A DNA stretch of 64,000 nucleotides from JANQEU01 sp965601455 (lineage in GTDB: Bacteria > Bacteroidota > Bacteroidia > Cytophagales > Cyclobacteriaceae), in contig OZ271831.1 of assembly GCA_965601455.1 (NCBI GenBank), positions 4,774,001 through 4,838,000 of the forward strand, written 5' to 3'. Position 1 is the stretch's first letter; every line of letters starts with the position of its first letter. The position numbers were made by a program, and so were the translations under genes. Below, in pieces: positions 25,207 to 33,960 of the stretch. The notes beneath the pieces are model-generated. The model was given only the letters and a program-made list of their open reading frames with translations. It did not search any database and was not told the origin of the DNA.

Positions 25207-26324
25207 TGTAATACTTTTGAATGTATATGCCCGGAAATTCTTAAGGAAAGGCTTAGAAAGGAAATTCGTGGATTCGCATTCCTTAATAGATTCGAATGAA
25301 CTTCACCAAGTGCGGTATAAATGGATTCAAGTGCAACTTGACTTAAAGTCTTTCCAAAGTTGACGACAAAATCTTTCTCCTGACCACTCCCTAATACTAA
25401 GTTTGGGTCAGCGTGTGAAACAATGGCATTTCTGATCAGACTTATCCCATAAATCAGGAATGCCCTCTGATCCGATTTGCTACTTTTTTGAAATTCTTCC
25501 GATCGTTTAACCAGGAAGGTGTGATCCTGCTTGTAACATGCCTGCATCCATTTTTGAAACCCCTGGAAATTCAAATCATTTTCATTTACTGTAAGCTTCA
25601 TAGCTTCCGCAAAACTACCTTCTGATAGTCGTGCGACATATTCTGCCTTGTCCTGAGGAATATTCTTTTCACTCTTAAGATAATCTGCGATATCAGTATG
25701 TGTAACCGGGGGAATTGTAACCAGTTGAGTTCTGGAAAGAATGGTAGGTATAACACCTTCATAGTCATGAGAAACGAGAATATACACCGTTTGCTCGGGG
25801 GGCTCTTCGAGAACCTTCAAAATGGCATTTGCGGCGGAAGAGTTAAGCCTTTCCGGACACCAGATAAAGATAATCTTTAGATTACCCTCGAAAGATTTCA
25901 TGCTCACTGTTCTGATGATATCGCGAGCATCTTCTCGCCCTATTTGATTCTGTTTGTTTTCAGTGCCAAGTGCCTCGTAGAGGCTTTCTAGCGTGGGAAA
26001 GTGGTTATCACAAATAAACTCTCGCCATTTCTTGAGCAATTCAGATTTGTCTTTCTCCTTTTCTGTTCGAGATCCCGGAAAAAAGTAATGAACATCCGGA
26101 TGGATGAGTTTTTGCATTCTTTGACAATTTGCACATACTCCACATGCATCATCTTCTTTTTTATTCTCACAAAGTAGAAAGGTTGCGTATGCCATCGCCA
26201 GCGGCAATGATGCTCCACCCTCCTGGCCTGCAAATAATTGGGCATGAGCAGTATGGTTTCTAAAGAAAGCTGAAGTAAGGGCTTTCTTGACCTCTTGATA
26301 GCCGGGGATAGACTGGAACAGCAC
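25203..26324 (-). CDS. holB: DNA polymerase III subunit delta prime
   Basis: A 373-residue clamp-loader subunit beginning at a GTG. The AAA+ core is recognisable, with a degenerate P-loop (AGQEGGASLPLA, no GKT), as expected because delta prime does not hydrolyse ATP; a zinc module with four Cys (LLCEN...ACGVCANCQ); a switch segment NAILKVLEEPPE; and the sensor-1 SRTQ motif. The C-terminal collar domain follows. It starts 5 nt after the GlmU-like gene and overlaps hemC by 4 nt. Confidence 0.93.
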   Translation of the reverse strand: MLFQSIPGYQEVKKALTSAFFRNHTAHAQLFAGQEGGASLPLAMAYATFLLCENKKEDDACGVCANCQRMQKLIHPDVHYFFPGSRTEKEKDKSELLKKWREFICDNHFPTLESLYEALGTENKQNQIGREDARDIIRTVSMKSFEGNLKIIFIWCPERLNSSAANAILKVLEEPPEQTVYILVSHDYEGVIPTILSRTQLVTIPPVTHTDIADYLKSEKNIPQDKAEYVARLSEGSFAEAMKLTVNENDLNFQGFQKWMQACYKQDHTFLVKRSEEFQKSSKSDQRAFLIYGISLIRNAIVSHADPNLVLGSGQEKDFVVNFGKTLSQVALESIYTALGEVHSNLLRNANPRISFLSLSLRISGHIHSKVLQ

Positions 26325-26329
26325 TCTAC

Positions 26330-27508
26330 TTACTTAATCGATCTTAGGTGTTTGGTACTTTCGAATATGCTGGTAAATATAGATCGATCTACCTCTGAGA
26401 GTGAAACATTTCGTCGCTTCATTACAATTTCTGCAGTGCTCAAGGCCTTCTCAAAACTAAATTCTTCCATATTACCTGTTTGACCTCCCCATGAAAAAGA
26501 AGGGATGTGCTTCTCCGGAAAGCCTCCGCCAAATACACTGCTGGAGAACCCAACGACACTTCCCGTATTAAACATAGTATTGATGCCACATTTGGAATGG
26601 TCCCCCATAGTCATACCTACAAATTGTTTTTCCGAGTCCATATAAGATTCAGTTTCATAGTCCCAAACTCTCACATTTGTATAGTTATTTTTCATGTTAG
26701 AGGTATTGGTGTCAGCTCCGATATTACACCATTCACCAATAAAACTATTACCCAGATAGCCATCATGAGCTTTATTAGAGTAGCCCTGAATGATTGATTT
26801 TCCTACTTCTCCCCCGACTTTGCAATTGGGACCCACCACTACATTGCTCCTGATTTTGGCTCCTAAGTTCAATTCCGAACCATCGCCTAGAACAAATGGG
26901 CCCTGGATAATAGACCCTTCGTTAATCACACAATTTTTTCCTAGGTATACAGGACCCGTCAGCGTATTGATACTAGCGTTTCTTATGATTGCTCCCTCCT
27001 CAACAAACAGATCGTCACCATATACAATCGTATGCTTATCCGTTATCGATTGAGATGACCTTCTGTTTCTGATCAATTCAATGTCTCGTTTGACTTCGTT
27101 TTCTATAAAACTGATGAAATTCCAGGGTCGGATTACAAAAATGGGCTCTGATTGGCATTCTGCGATTTCAAGATGACCATTTAACAATTGGTCGTGAGTA
27201 CCATGAAAACCAATAAACTGGCTTTCTTTCTTTAAAACACAACCCAAACGGAGCTGGGTCAATTCCGTTACTAGTTGATCTGAAGGAAGCACATTGCTCC
27301 GAATATGCAGCGATGGTTTATTTTCAGCTTTCCGGAATTTTGGAAATAGATATTCTTCGGTAACATACCCCTGAAAAGATTCAAGATAGCTTTCCCATTT
27401 CTCACGAATTGATAGAATACCTAAGCGTAGCTCAGATATAGGTCTTGTATAGGTTAGGGGAAGTAAACGTACCCGGTCTAATGACTCTTCGTAAAGTGAA
27501 AACGACAT
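26330..27508 (-). CDS. GlmU family protein, Bacteroidetes type (putative sugar nucleotidyltransferase/acyltransferase)
   Basis: A 392-residue protein matching the Bacteroidetes-specific GlmU-like family. The N-terminal half lacks the canonical LAAGxGTRM loop (it begins SLYEESLDRVRLLPLTYTRPI) but resembles a diverged nucleotidyltransferase; the C-terminal half is a left-handed beta helix of hexapeptide repeats (GPVYLGKNCVINEGSIIQGP, LGAKIRSNVVVGPNCKVGGE) followed by GEWCNIGADTNTSNMKNNY, as in the GlmU acetyltransferase active site. The expected role is UDP-GlcNAc synthesis for murein and LPS. The rpmE terminator ends directly at its start codon, raising the question of how it is transcribed. 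Confidence 0.85.
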   Translation of the reverse strand: MSFSLYEESLDRVRLLPLTYTRPISELRLGILSIREKWESYLESFQGYVTEEYLFPKFRKAENKPSLHIRSNVLPSDQLVTELTQLRLGCVLKKESQFIGFHGTHDQLLNGHLEIAECQSEPIFVIRPWNFISFIENEVKRDIELIRNRRSSQSITDKHTIVYGDDLFVEEGAIIRNASINTLTGPVYLGKNCVINEGSIIQGPFVLGDGSELNLGAKIRSNVVVGPNCKVGGEVGKSIIQGYSNKAHDGYLGNSFIGEWCNIGADTNTSNMKNNYTNVRVWDYETESYMDSEKQFVGMTMGDHSKCGINTMFNTGSVVGFSSSVFGGGFPEKHIPSFSWGGQTGNMEEFSFEKALSTAEIVMKRRNVSLSEVDRSIFTSIFESTKHLRSIK

Positions 27509-27513
27509 GCTAA

Positions 27514-27553
27514 AACAAAAAAAGTCTTCGATGTAAATTAATCGAAGACTTTT
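27514..27553 (-). terminator. Strong intrinsic terminator after rpmE, abutting the GlmU-like start
   Basis: On the minus strand AAAAGTCTTCGAT pairs perfectly over 13 bp with ATCGAAGACTTTT (27541-27553 and 27520-27532) around an 8-nt loop, followed by T-rich TTTGTTTTA. This is a textbook rho-independent terminator. Its tail ends about 5 nt before the ATG of the next gene, so it may also act as an attenuator for that gene. Confidence 0.85.
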
Positions 27554-27574
27554 GATGAATTTGACGTTAAACGA

Positions 27575-27820
27575 CTATTTCTTCTTATATCTCCTGTTAA
27601 ATTTCTCAACTCTACCAGCTGTATCAACAAACAACTTCTTACCGGTGTAAAACGGGTGAGATGCTGAACTTACCTCTATTTTAACCAAGGGGTATTCGTT
27701 TCCATCTTCCCATTTGATGGTTTCACTGGATGTCATGGTAGAGCGAGTCAGGAACTTGAAGTCACTTGATGTGTCAAGAAAAACGACTTCTTTGTAATCC
27801 GGATGTATATCTTTCTTCAT
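27575..27820 (-). CDS. rpmE2: 50S ribosomal protein L31, type B (zinc-free)
   Basis: An 81-residue ribosomal protein. It has the L31 start MKKDIHPDY, the SSASHPFYTGKK motif and the basic FNRRYKK end. It contains no Cys, so it is the zinc-independent type B form with the longer central segment. It has its own consensus promoter at 27852-27882 and its own terminator at 27514-27553, so it can be a one-gene transcript. Confidence 0.96.
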   Translation of the reverse strand: MKKDIHPDYKEVVFLDTSSDFKFLTRSTMTSSETIKWEDGNEYPLVKIEVSSASHPFYTGKKLFVDTAGRVEKFNRRYKKK

Positions 27821-27851
27821 TGCCCTTGATCTGTTTCTTAAAAAAGGACTG

Positions 27852-27882
27852 CAAAGATAGGGGTTATTTCATTTAAAGCAAA
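27852..27882 (-). promoter_or_regulatory. Consensus Bacteroidetes promoter for rpmE2
   Basis: On the minus strand TTTG (27879-27882), exactly 19 nt, then TATCTTTG (27852-27859): full match to TTTG-N19-TAnnTTTG. Predicted start near 27845, leaving about 25 nt of leader. It lies back to back with the -7 box of the divergent Wzi/RemB-like gene. Confidence 0.85.
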
Positions 27883-27896
27883 CGATGCTTTTATCA

Positions 27897-27904
27897 TATT
27901 TTTG
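27897..27904 (+). promoter_or_regulatory. -7 promoter box 4 nt before the Wzi/RemB-like start
   Basis: TATTTTTG matches TAnnTTTG; a TTTA at 27872-27875 (spacer 21 nt) could be the -33 element. The GTG at 27909 follows after four bases, so the transcript would be leaderless or nearly so. If the ATG at 27885 were used, the box would lie inside the coding region. Confidence 0.45.
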
Positions 27905-27908
27905 CCGT

Positions 27909-29564
27909 GTGAAAATTGTAATTGTCGGTCTATTGTTAATGGTCCAGGTCTATTGCTATGCTCAGGAAACCGATTTCCCCCTCGATCATCCTGCCTACAG
28001 AACTATAGACAAGTGGCAATCACTTAATAAACAACATCAATTTAGTTCTTTCAAACCGTATTCAAGAACACTGACACTATCGGCTGACGGGAATAATGAT
28101 CTGAAATGGCGATTGGAGTTTGTGGACATTGATCGTCGTGAGTACTTGGAAGATTCCCTGGTTTTCTTGCGAAATAAGCCCATTTGGAATACTCTATATA
28201 AATATCAGGGGGATTTTTTCAGTTATCAAAATGAAAATCTTGATCTTCATATAGATCCATTTTGGCAATTTGATATTGGAGGGGAATCTGGTTATGGTCG
28301 TCCCCTTTATACCAATTCGCGTGGTTTGTCGATTCGTGGAACACTTGACAATAAAATTGCTTTTTTCACGAGCCTTGCAGAGAATCAAGTGGAATATCCA
28401 ACTTATGTAAAGGATGTAGCTGATTCAATAGGCGTGATTCCTTACGAAGGGTTCTGGAAGGAGTTCTCAAACAAGAGTACGACTGATTTTTTACGTGCCT
28501 TCGGGTATATTGATTTCCCGGTTACTCCCCACATCTCAGGACAATTAGGTTTTGGTCGGCATTTTATTGGGCATGGAGAAAAATCATTATTACTTTCCGA
28601 TTTTTCCAACAGTTACCCATATGTGCGATTTGATACACAGTTCTGGAGATTTAAATTGACTTCCATTTATGCCCAGTTGACGGCAAATGTTGAAACATTT
28701 GATGGTGGTACACTTGGATCCCGTAGATATCCTAGAAAAATTATGCTTAGTCATTACCTTGACCTTTCAATTACCGAATCGCTTAATATCGGATTATTCG
28801 AATCACTGATTAGTGGTGCTCCTGACTCATTGGGGGGAACACAACTTAAATTAGAACACTTGAATCCGGTTATTTTCTATCGGGCTGTTGAACAACAAGA
28901 CGGGAGTAATGACAATATCATCCTTGGATTGGACGCTAATTGGACACCAATCAAGGGCGTTTCTCTGTATGGTCAGTTTGTCCTGGATGAATTGATCATC
29001 AGTGAATTAGTTGCGTCGGATAATTGGTGGGGTAATAAATATGGATATCAGTTAGGATTAAACATGTATGATTGGATTATTCCTGGTACAGATATTCGAC
29101 TGGAACACAATGTTGTTCGTCCATTTACCTATGCGCACGATAATCTTTTTACCAGTTACACGCACTACTTACAGCCCCTTGCCCATCCCATGGGTGCAAA
29201 CTTTTCAGAGTTTCTTGCAACTGTGAGGTATCAGCCAGTTAAAAGACTTCAATTGGAAACTACTATTTTAAGCGCAAACTATGGCGTTGACCGACCGTCT
29301 GATGAATTCACGTTTGGCCGAAATCCCGCCATTTCCTATAATCTAAGAGATGGGAATTATGGACACAACCAAGGACAAGGCATCCGAACAGATTTATTCA
29401 TGGCGTACTTGATTGCTTCGTATGAAGTAAGTCATGATTTGTATCTGGATGTTCAGGGAACCTTTAGAAATGAGTCTTTTGATCGTGCCTACGGAGATCG
29501 GAGAGCAAGTATAATTCAAGTAGGTTTTCGTTGGAATACTTTCAGGAGGAGGTTCCTTTTCTAA
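27909..29564 (+). CDS. Capsule assembly Wzi / gliding-motility RemB-like outer-membrane protein
   Basis: A 551-residue exported protein from the GTG at 27909 (signal peptide KIVIVGLLLMVQVYCYAQ); the ATG at 27885 would add eight residues. The mature part is a strand-rich outer-membrane barrel with features of the Wzi/RemB family: DIGGESGYGRPLYTNSRGLSIRG, GHISGQ-type strands, QLGFGRHFIGHGEKSLLLSD, LDLSITESLNIGLFESLI and LEHLNPVIFYRAVEQ. Wzi attaches group 1 capsule in enterobacteria, and RemB affects gliding in Flavobacterium; which role applies is unknown. It precedes an MsbA-like exporter and gmhA, consistent with surface-glycan or lipid handling. Confidence 0.8.
   Translation: MKIVIVGLLLMVQVYCYAQETDFPLDHPAYRTIDKWQSLNKQHQFSSFKPYSRTLTLSADGNNDLKWRLEFVDIDRREYLEDSLVFLRNKPIWNTLYKYQGDFFSYQNENLDLHIDPFWQFDIGGESGYGRPLYTNSRGLSIRGTLDNKIAFFTSLAENQVEYPTYVKDVADSIGVIPYEGFWKEFSNKSTTDFLRAFGYIDFPVTPHISGQLGFGRHFIGHGEKSLLLSDFSNSYPYVRFDTQFWRFKLTSIYAQLTANVETFDGGTLGSRRYPRKIMLSHYLDLSITESLNIGLFESLISGAPDSLGGTQLKLEHLNPVIFYRAVEQQDGSNDNIILGLDANWTPIKGVSLYGQFVLDELIISELVASDNWWGNKYGYQLGLNMYDWIIPGTDIRLEHNVVRPFTYAHDNLFTSYTHYLQPLAHPMGANFSEFLATVRYQPVKRLQLETTILSANYGVDRPSDEFTFGRNPAISYNLRDGNYGHNQGQGIRTDLFMAYLIASYEVSHDLYLDVQGTFRNESFDRAYGDRRASIIQVGFRWNTFRRRFLF
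29544..29552 (+). promoter_or_regulatory. Shine-Dalgarno tract for the ABC exporter
   Basis: AGGAGGAGG lies 11 nt before the ATG at 29564, inside the end of the preceding gene. It supports the ATG at 29564 over the TTG at 29531. Confidence 0.45.
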
Positions 29565-31393
29565 TGACTACTTATTTACGTTTACTGGAGTTTACCAAGT
29601 CAGAAATATGGAGAGTACCGATTTATGTTCTGCTGATCATACTTCATACGATATTCCGGGTTTTGAATTTTACCGCCCTTATTCCCGTTTTACAACTCTT
29701 ATTTGATACAAGCTCGGAAATCAGGGATGTTGAGAAATTACCTGTCTTTTCGTTATCCGATGAGTTTCTCATCGAAACGTTTTACTACTATTTTGGAAAT
29801 ATCATTATTGAAGAAGGGCGTCTGCAGGCGCTATACTTTATATGTATAATCCTTCTTTGTACGGTTTTTCTTTCCAATATATTTCAATACTTAGCCGCAC
29901 TTGTGCAGGCCCGAATACGAATCAATTCGGTTTCAAACCTTAGAAATGCGGTATTTAATAAGCTAACGTCTTTGTCCTTGGGGTTCTTTACATCATCCAG
30001 GAAAGGAGACCTGATGTCAAGAATTAATACAGATGCACTTCAGGTGGAGTTTGCAATTGTGAATACGTTAAAAGTGTTATTCCGAGAACCATTTTTGATT
30101 GCAGGTTTCTTTTTTGCCCTTTTCAAAATTTCTCCTGACATGACATTGTATACACTGTTATTGATTCCAGTTTCGGCATTAATTATATCATTCATTGCAA
30201 AGCGGTTAAAAAGAAGAGCAATAAAAGCTCAACAATCAATGGGTCGGTTATCTGTCCTTGTTGATGAGGCAATAACAGGGATGAAGATCATCAAATCCTT
30301 TACTGCCAGGAGTTATGTTTTGAAAGCATTTGACATGGAAATACGGAAATATGCCAGGCATAATTTTCGCATGGCAACCAAGAATAATCTTTCTGCTCCG
30401 ATTTCTGAATTTTTAGGCGTTGTTTTCTTAAGTGTTTTATTGATCATCGGTGGAAGTAGGGTTTTGGATGAGTCGGCTGTGTTGAGTGCGTCAGAGTTTA
30501 TTGTATTCCTTGTTTTATTTTCACAAGTCTTGAGTCCGGCTAAAGCCGTTTCCAATGCATTCAGTAATATTCAAAGAGGATTGGCGGCTGGGGATCGTTT
30601 ATTCGAAATCATGGATCAGAAAATCAACCTAATTGAAAGTGAGAACGCCATTCATATTTCAGGATTTAAGCAAGAACTGGTTTTTAAGGAAGTTTCCTTT
30701 GCGTATGAAGAGCAACCCGTTTTGAAGGGCATCAATTTCAAACTTCGGAAAGGTGAGGTTGTTGCTCTTGTGGGACCATCAGGAGGTGGCAAGAGTACCA
30801 TTGCCGATCTAATATCAAGATTCTATGATCCAACTTCTGGTAGCATTGTTCTCGACGGGAATAACTTGAAGGACCTGAACCTTTCAAGTCTAAGGAGTCA
30901 GATAGGTATTGTTACACAGGACTCAATTCTCTTTAACGATACAGTTTTTAATAACATAGCATTTGGCCTAACAGATGCTTCCATTGACGAGGTACGGGAG
31001 GCTGCGACCATTGCCCATGCTCACGATTTTATTTCTAAAATGGAGAGTGGTTATGAGACCATGGTAGGGGAGGGCGGTGCCAAGCTATCAGGAGGTCAGA
31101 AACAGCGCATAAGTATTGCAAGGGCAATGTTGAAAAATCCGCCCATACTTATTTTGGATGAGGCTACTTCGGCCCTCGACACGGAGAGTGAGAAATTAGT
31201 TCAAGAGGCGATTCTTCAGTTGATGAAAAACCGCACTGTTCTTGTAATCGCCCATCGATTAAGTACAATTCAGCATGCAGACAAGATTCTATTTATCTCA
31301 GACGGAGAAATCAAGGAAACCGGAACACATTCTGAATTAATGCAACAGGACGGAGGATATAAGAAACTGATCGATCTACAAGCGGTTAGTTAA
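29564..31393 (+). CDS. ABC exporter, fused membrane and ATPase domains (MsbA-like)
   Basis: A 609-residue half-transporter that would work as a homodimer in the inner membrane. Six membrane segments occupy about residues 15-320. The ATPase domain has Walker A GPSGGGKST (about 404-412), signature LSGGQKQR (about 507), Walker B ILILDEATSALD and switch AHRLST. The sequence type fits lipid A-core flippases and related lipid or peptide exporters; substrate is inferred from neighbours gmhA and the Wzi-like gene. The ATG shares one base with the preceding stop (TAATG). Confidence 0.93.
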   Translation: MTTYLRLLEFTKSEIWRVPIYVLLIILHTIFRVLNFTALIPVLQLLFDTSSEIRDVEKLPVFSLSDEFLIETFYYYFGNIIIEEGRLQALYFICIILLCTVFLSNIFQYLAALVQARIRINSVSNLRNAVFNKLTSLSLGFFTSSRKGDLMSRINTDALQVEFAIVNTLKVLFREPFLIAGFFFALFKISPDMTLYTLLLIPVSALIISFIAKRLKRRAIKAQQSMGRLSVLVDEAITGMKIIKSFTARSYVLKAFDMEIRKYARHNFRMATKNNLSAPISEFLGVVFLSVLLIIGGSRVLDESAVLSASEFIVFLVLFSQVLSPAKAVSNAFSNIQRGLAAGDRLFEIMDQKINLIESENAIHISGFKQELVFKEVSFAYEEQPVLKGINFKLRKGEVVALVGPSGGGKSTIADLISRFYDPTSGSIVLDGNNLKDLNLSSLRSQIGIVTQDSILFNDTVFNNIAFGLTDASIDEVREAATIAHAHDFISKMESGYETMVGEGGAKLSGGQKQRISIARAMLKNPPILILDEATSALDTESEKLVQEAILQLMKNRTVLVIAHRLSTIQHADKILFISDGEIKETGTHSELMQQDGGYKKLIDLQAVS

Positions 31394-31442
31394 TGAATAC
31401 TTAAATTTTCTATCTTACAGGCTGAAGGTCATACAAGGACAA

Positions 31443-31790
31443 ATGAAGAAATTCAAGACTTTTTTCTATCCCATCTACCTTGTTGTTATTGTTCTGGTGC
31501 TCTTAATTGCCTTCAACATTTATGATTCTCTGGAATTATTTAAGAGGTGGGGGTGGTACAAGTATTTTTCAGATCTCCCGATCATGGGTAGAAATCTTTT
31601 AGTTTTTCTTTGTTTCCTGATGTTTCTTGAATTGGTTATTGAAAACCTATCCCTGCTATCCCTGAGGTCCAAGAAAAAGTCCCAAGAAAAAGAGATTGAA
31701 TCTCTTAAAGCCAAGCTATATGACAAAATTCAGGAGCCCCTATTGATACCAGAGGAACAAGAGGAAGACGATACCGATGACGAGGATTAG
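31443..31790 (+). CDS. Small membrane protein with acidic coiled-coil tail
   Basis: A 115-residue protein with two predicted membrane helices (about 9-27 and 50-70), a basic loop LRSKKKSQEKEIE, a short coiled coil and a strongly acidic C-terminus (EEQEEDDTDDED). I do not recognise the family. Its end overlaps gmhA by 14 nt and it lies 49 nt after the ABC exporter, so it is probably expressed with both. An accessory role in envelope biogenesis is plausible but unproven. Confidence 0.75.
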   Translation: MKKFKTFFYPIYLVVIVLVLLIAFNIYDSLELFKRWGWYKYFSDLPIMGRNLLVFLCFLMFLELVIENLSLLSLRSKKKSQEKEIESLKAKLYDKIQEPLLIPEEQEEDDTDDED

Positions 31791-32355
31791 TATAATTCAG
31801 CAGGAACTAGAGCAAGCCCGGACATTGCTCGACAGTGTTCTAAAGGATCCGGATTTACTAACTCACATTGAAAAAGCATCTGAAGCGTTGTCAACGTGTC
31901 TTGCGGCTGATGGTAAAATTCTTTCTTGTGGAAACGGTGGTTCTCACTGCGATGCTATGCATTTTGCTGAAGAGATGACTGGCAAATTTCGTGATGAACG
32001 AAAACCACTCCCGGCAATCGCAATTTCCGACTCATCACATCTGACTTGTGTTGGCAACGACTATGGTTTCGAGAATATTTTTTCAAGGTATGTTGAAGGT
32101 CTGGGAAGACCTGGAGACGTTTTGCTCGCAATATCAACAAGTGGAAATTCCGTTAACATACTAAGAGCGGTAGAGGAGGCAAAAAGAAAAGGAATGACTA
32201 CGATTGGTCTTCTGGGAGGAGATGGAGGTAAAATGAAAAATAAGGTGGATATTCCTGTTGTTGTTCCTCATCAGGGATATTCCGATCGAATACAGGAGGT
32301 ACATATAAAAATTATTCATATCTTCATCCTCCTAACCGAACAAACCGTTATTTAA
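31777..32355 (+). CDS. gmhA: Phosphoheptose isomerase (sedoheptulose 7-phosphate isomerase)
   Basis: A 192-residue SIS-domain enzyme making D-glycero-D-manno-heptose 7-phosphate for LPS core or surface glycans. Key features: SCGNGGSHCDAMHFAEEMTGKF with zinc ligands His62 and Glu66, the SxSGNS phosphate loop (AISTSGNS), and C-terminal RIQEVHIKIIHI with Gln173 and His181, matching the four metal ligands of the family. Start ATG overlaps the previous gene by 14 nt. Heptose use fits the nearby MsbA-like exporter. The other heptose pathway genes are not in the window. Confidence 0.95.
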   Translation: MTRISIIQQELEQARTLLDSVLKDPDLLTHIEKASEALSTCLAADGKILSCGNGGSHCDAMHFAEEMTGKFRDERKPLPAIAISDSSHLTCVGNDYGFENIFSRYVEGLGRPGDVLLAISTSGNSVNILRAVEEAKRKGMTTIGLLGGDGGKMKNKVDIPVVVPHQGYSDRIQEVHIKIIHIFILLTEQTVI

Positions 32356-32360
32356 AATTA

Positions 32361-33899
32361 ATGCTATCCAAGTGCTTTGGTAGTGCCGTTTACGGCGTAG
32401 ATGCCAGCATCATTACTGTAGAAGTTGATGTTGGTCAAGGAACAAAATTCTTCATGGTAGGACTTCCTGACTCTGCGGTGAAAGAGAGTCAGCAACGAGT
32501 AGAGTCGGCATTGAAGTTTCACGGTTTCAGGATGCCGAGGCAAAAAGTAGTCGTGAACCTGGCGCCGGCGGATGTTAAGAAGGAAGGATCGGCCTACGAC
32601 CTTCCCATTGCATTAGGTATTCTACATGCCTCAGATCAACTTCATGTTGACCATTTAAATAGGTATGTGATAATGGGAGAATTGTCATTAGATGGTGAAC
32701 TTCGTCCAGTTAAAGGAGCACTACCCATGGCTATTGAAGCCAGAAAACAAGGATTTGAAGGGTTGATTCTTCCACAAGAAAATGCCTCTGAAGCGGCCAT
32801 TGTTGATAACCTTGAAGTTTTTGGTGTTGAGAACTTAATGCAGGCTGTTGAGCACCTTTCTGGTGAAAGAACAATTGAACCCAAACAATACGATACACGT
32901 GATTTCTTTGAATTTGATCAAAAACAGTTTCCGATTGACTTCAAGGATGTTCAAGGTCAGGAAAACATTAAAAGGGCAATGGAGATTGCTGCTGCAGGTG
33001 GACATAACATGATTATGATAGGGCCTCCCGGTGCCGGTAAGACCATGCTGGCCAAACGCTTACCATCAATACTTCCACCTCTGTCCTTGTATGAAGCATT
33101 AGAGACTACGAAGATTCACTCGGTTGCAGGAAAACTCGGATCAGACGCCAAATTGATTGCCAATCGCCCGTTTCGATCTCCCCATCATACCATTAGTGAT
33201 GTTGCCTTGGTTGGTGGGGGAGGTATTCCACAACCGGGGGAGATATCACTTGCAAATAATGGTGTTCTGTTCTTAGATGAACTACCGGAATTTAAAAGGA
33301 CGGTTCTGGAAGTATTAAGACAACCATTGGAAGAGCGAAAAGTGACCATATCACGGGCAAAAATTTCATTGGATTTTCCTGCAAACTTCATGTTAATCGC
33401 AAGTATGAATCCCTGTCCTTGTGGTTTTTACAATCATCCGGAAAAAGAGTGTGTATGCCCTCCTGGAAATGTCAAAAAGTACCTCAATCGAGTAAGTGGT
33501 CCCTTGTTGGATCGAATTGATTTACATATTGAGGTTACACCTGTTTCATTCGATCAAATGACGGAAACCCGACCAACAGAAAGCAGCGAAGTCATCAGGG
33601 AACGTGTTATTGCAGCTCGAATTCGTCAGAAAGAAAGGTTTGAATCAATTGAGGGTGTGTTCAATAATGCTATGATGCCAGGCCAAATGCTTAAGAAGGT
33701 ATGTCACATCAATGCCGCTGGTAATCTGTTGCTCAAACGCGCGATGGAGAAACTTGGATTATCAGCAAGGGCTTATGACCGTATTCTTAGGGTGTCAAGA
33801 ACTATTGCCGACCTTGAAGGTAGTGAGAAGATAAAGGTGGAGCACCTGGCTGAAGCAATCCAGTATAGAAGTTTGGATAGGCAAGACTGGGCCAGTTAG
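32361..33899 (+). CDS. YifB/ComM family Mg-chelatase-like AAA+ ATPase
   Basis: A 512-residue AAA+ protein. The N-terminal Lon-like domain (1-170, VEVDVGQGTKFFMVGLPDSAVKESQQRVESA) precedes an ATPase core with Walker A GPPGAGKTM near residue 221, Walker B VLFLDELPEF and sensor arginine in LDRIDLHIEV; four Cys at NPCPCGFYNHPEKECVCP form the family's zinc-binding site. ComM homologues act as branch-migration helicases in natural transformation, which makes this a candidate for DNA uptake and recombination. It follows gmhA after five bases. Confidence 0.95.
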   Translation: MLSKCFGSAVYGVDASIITVEVDVGQGTKFFMVGLPDSAVKESQQRVESALKFHGFRMPRQKVVVNLAPADVKKEGSAYDLPIALGILHASDQLHVDHLNRYVIMGELSLDGELRPVKGALPMAIEARKQGFEGLILPQENASEAAIVDNLEVFGVENLMQAVEHLSGERTIEPKQYDTRDFFEFDQKQFPIDFKDVQGQENIKRAMEIAAAGGHNMIMIGPPGAGKTMLAKRLPSILPPLSLYEALETTKIHSVAGKLGSDAKLIANRPFRSPHHTISDVALVGGGGIPQPGEISLANNGVLFLDELPEFKRTVLEVLRQPLEERKVTISRAKISLDFPANFMLIASMNPCPCGFYNHPEKECVCPPGNVKKYLNRVSGPLLDRIDLHIEVTPVSFDQMTETRPTESSEVIRERVIAARIRQKERFESIEGVFNNAMMPGQMLKKVCHINAAGNLLLKRAMEKLGLSARAYDRILRVSRTIADLEGSEKIKVEHLAEAIQYRSLDRQDWAS

Positions 33900-33960
33900 A
33901 ATTAGAAATGGTTTGTTTGCTTTATCGGATCAGGGTATTTTACATGACCAAGCGAAACCG

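Noticed and set aside
24318..26483. Short plus-strand open frames opposite hemC and holB
   Set aside because: Each is antisense to an intact housekeeping gene and lacks any recognisable domain.
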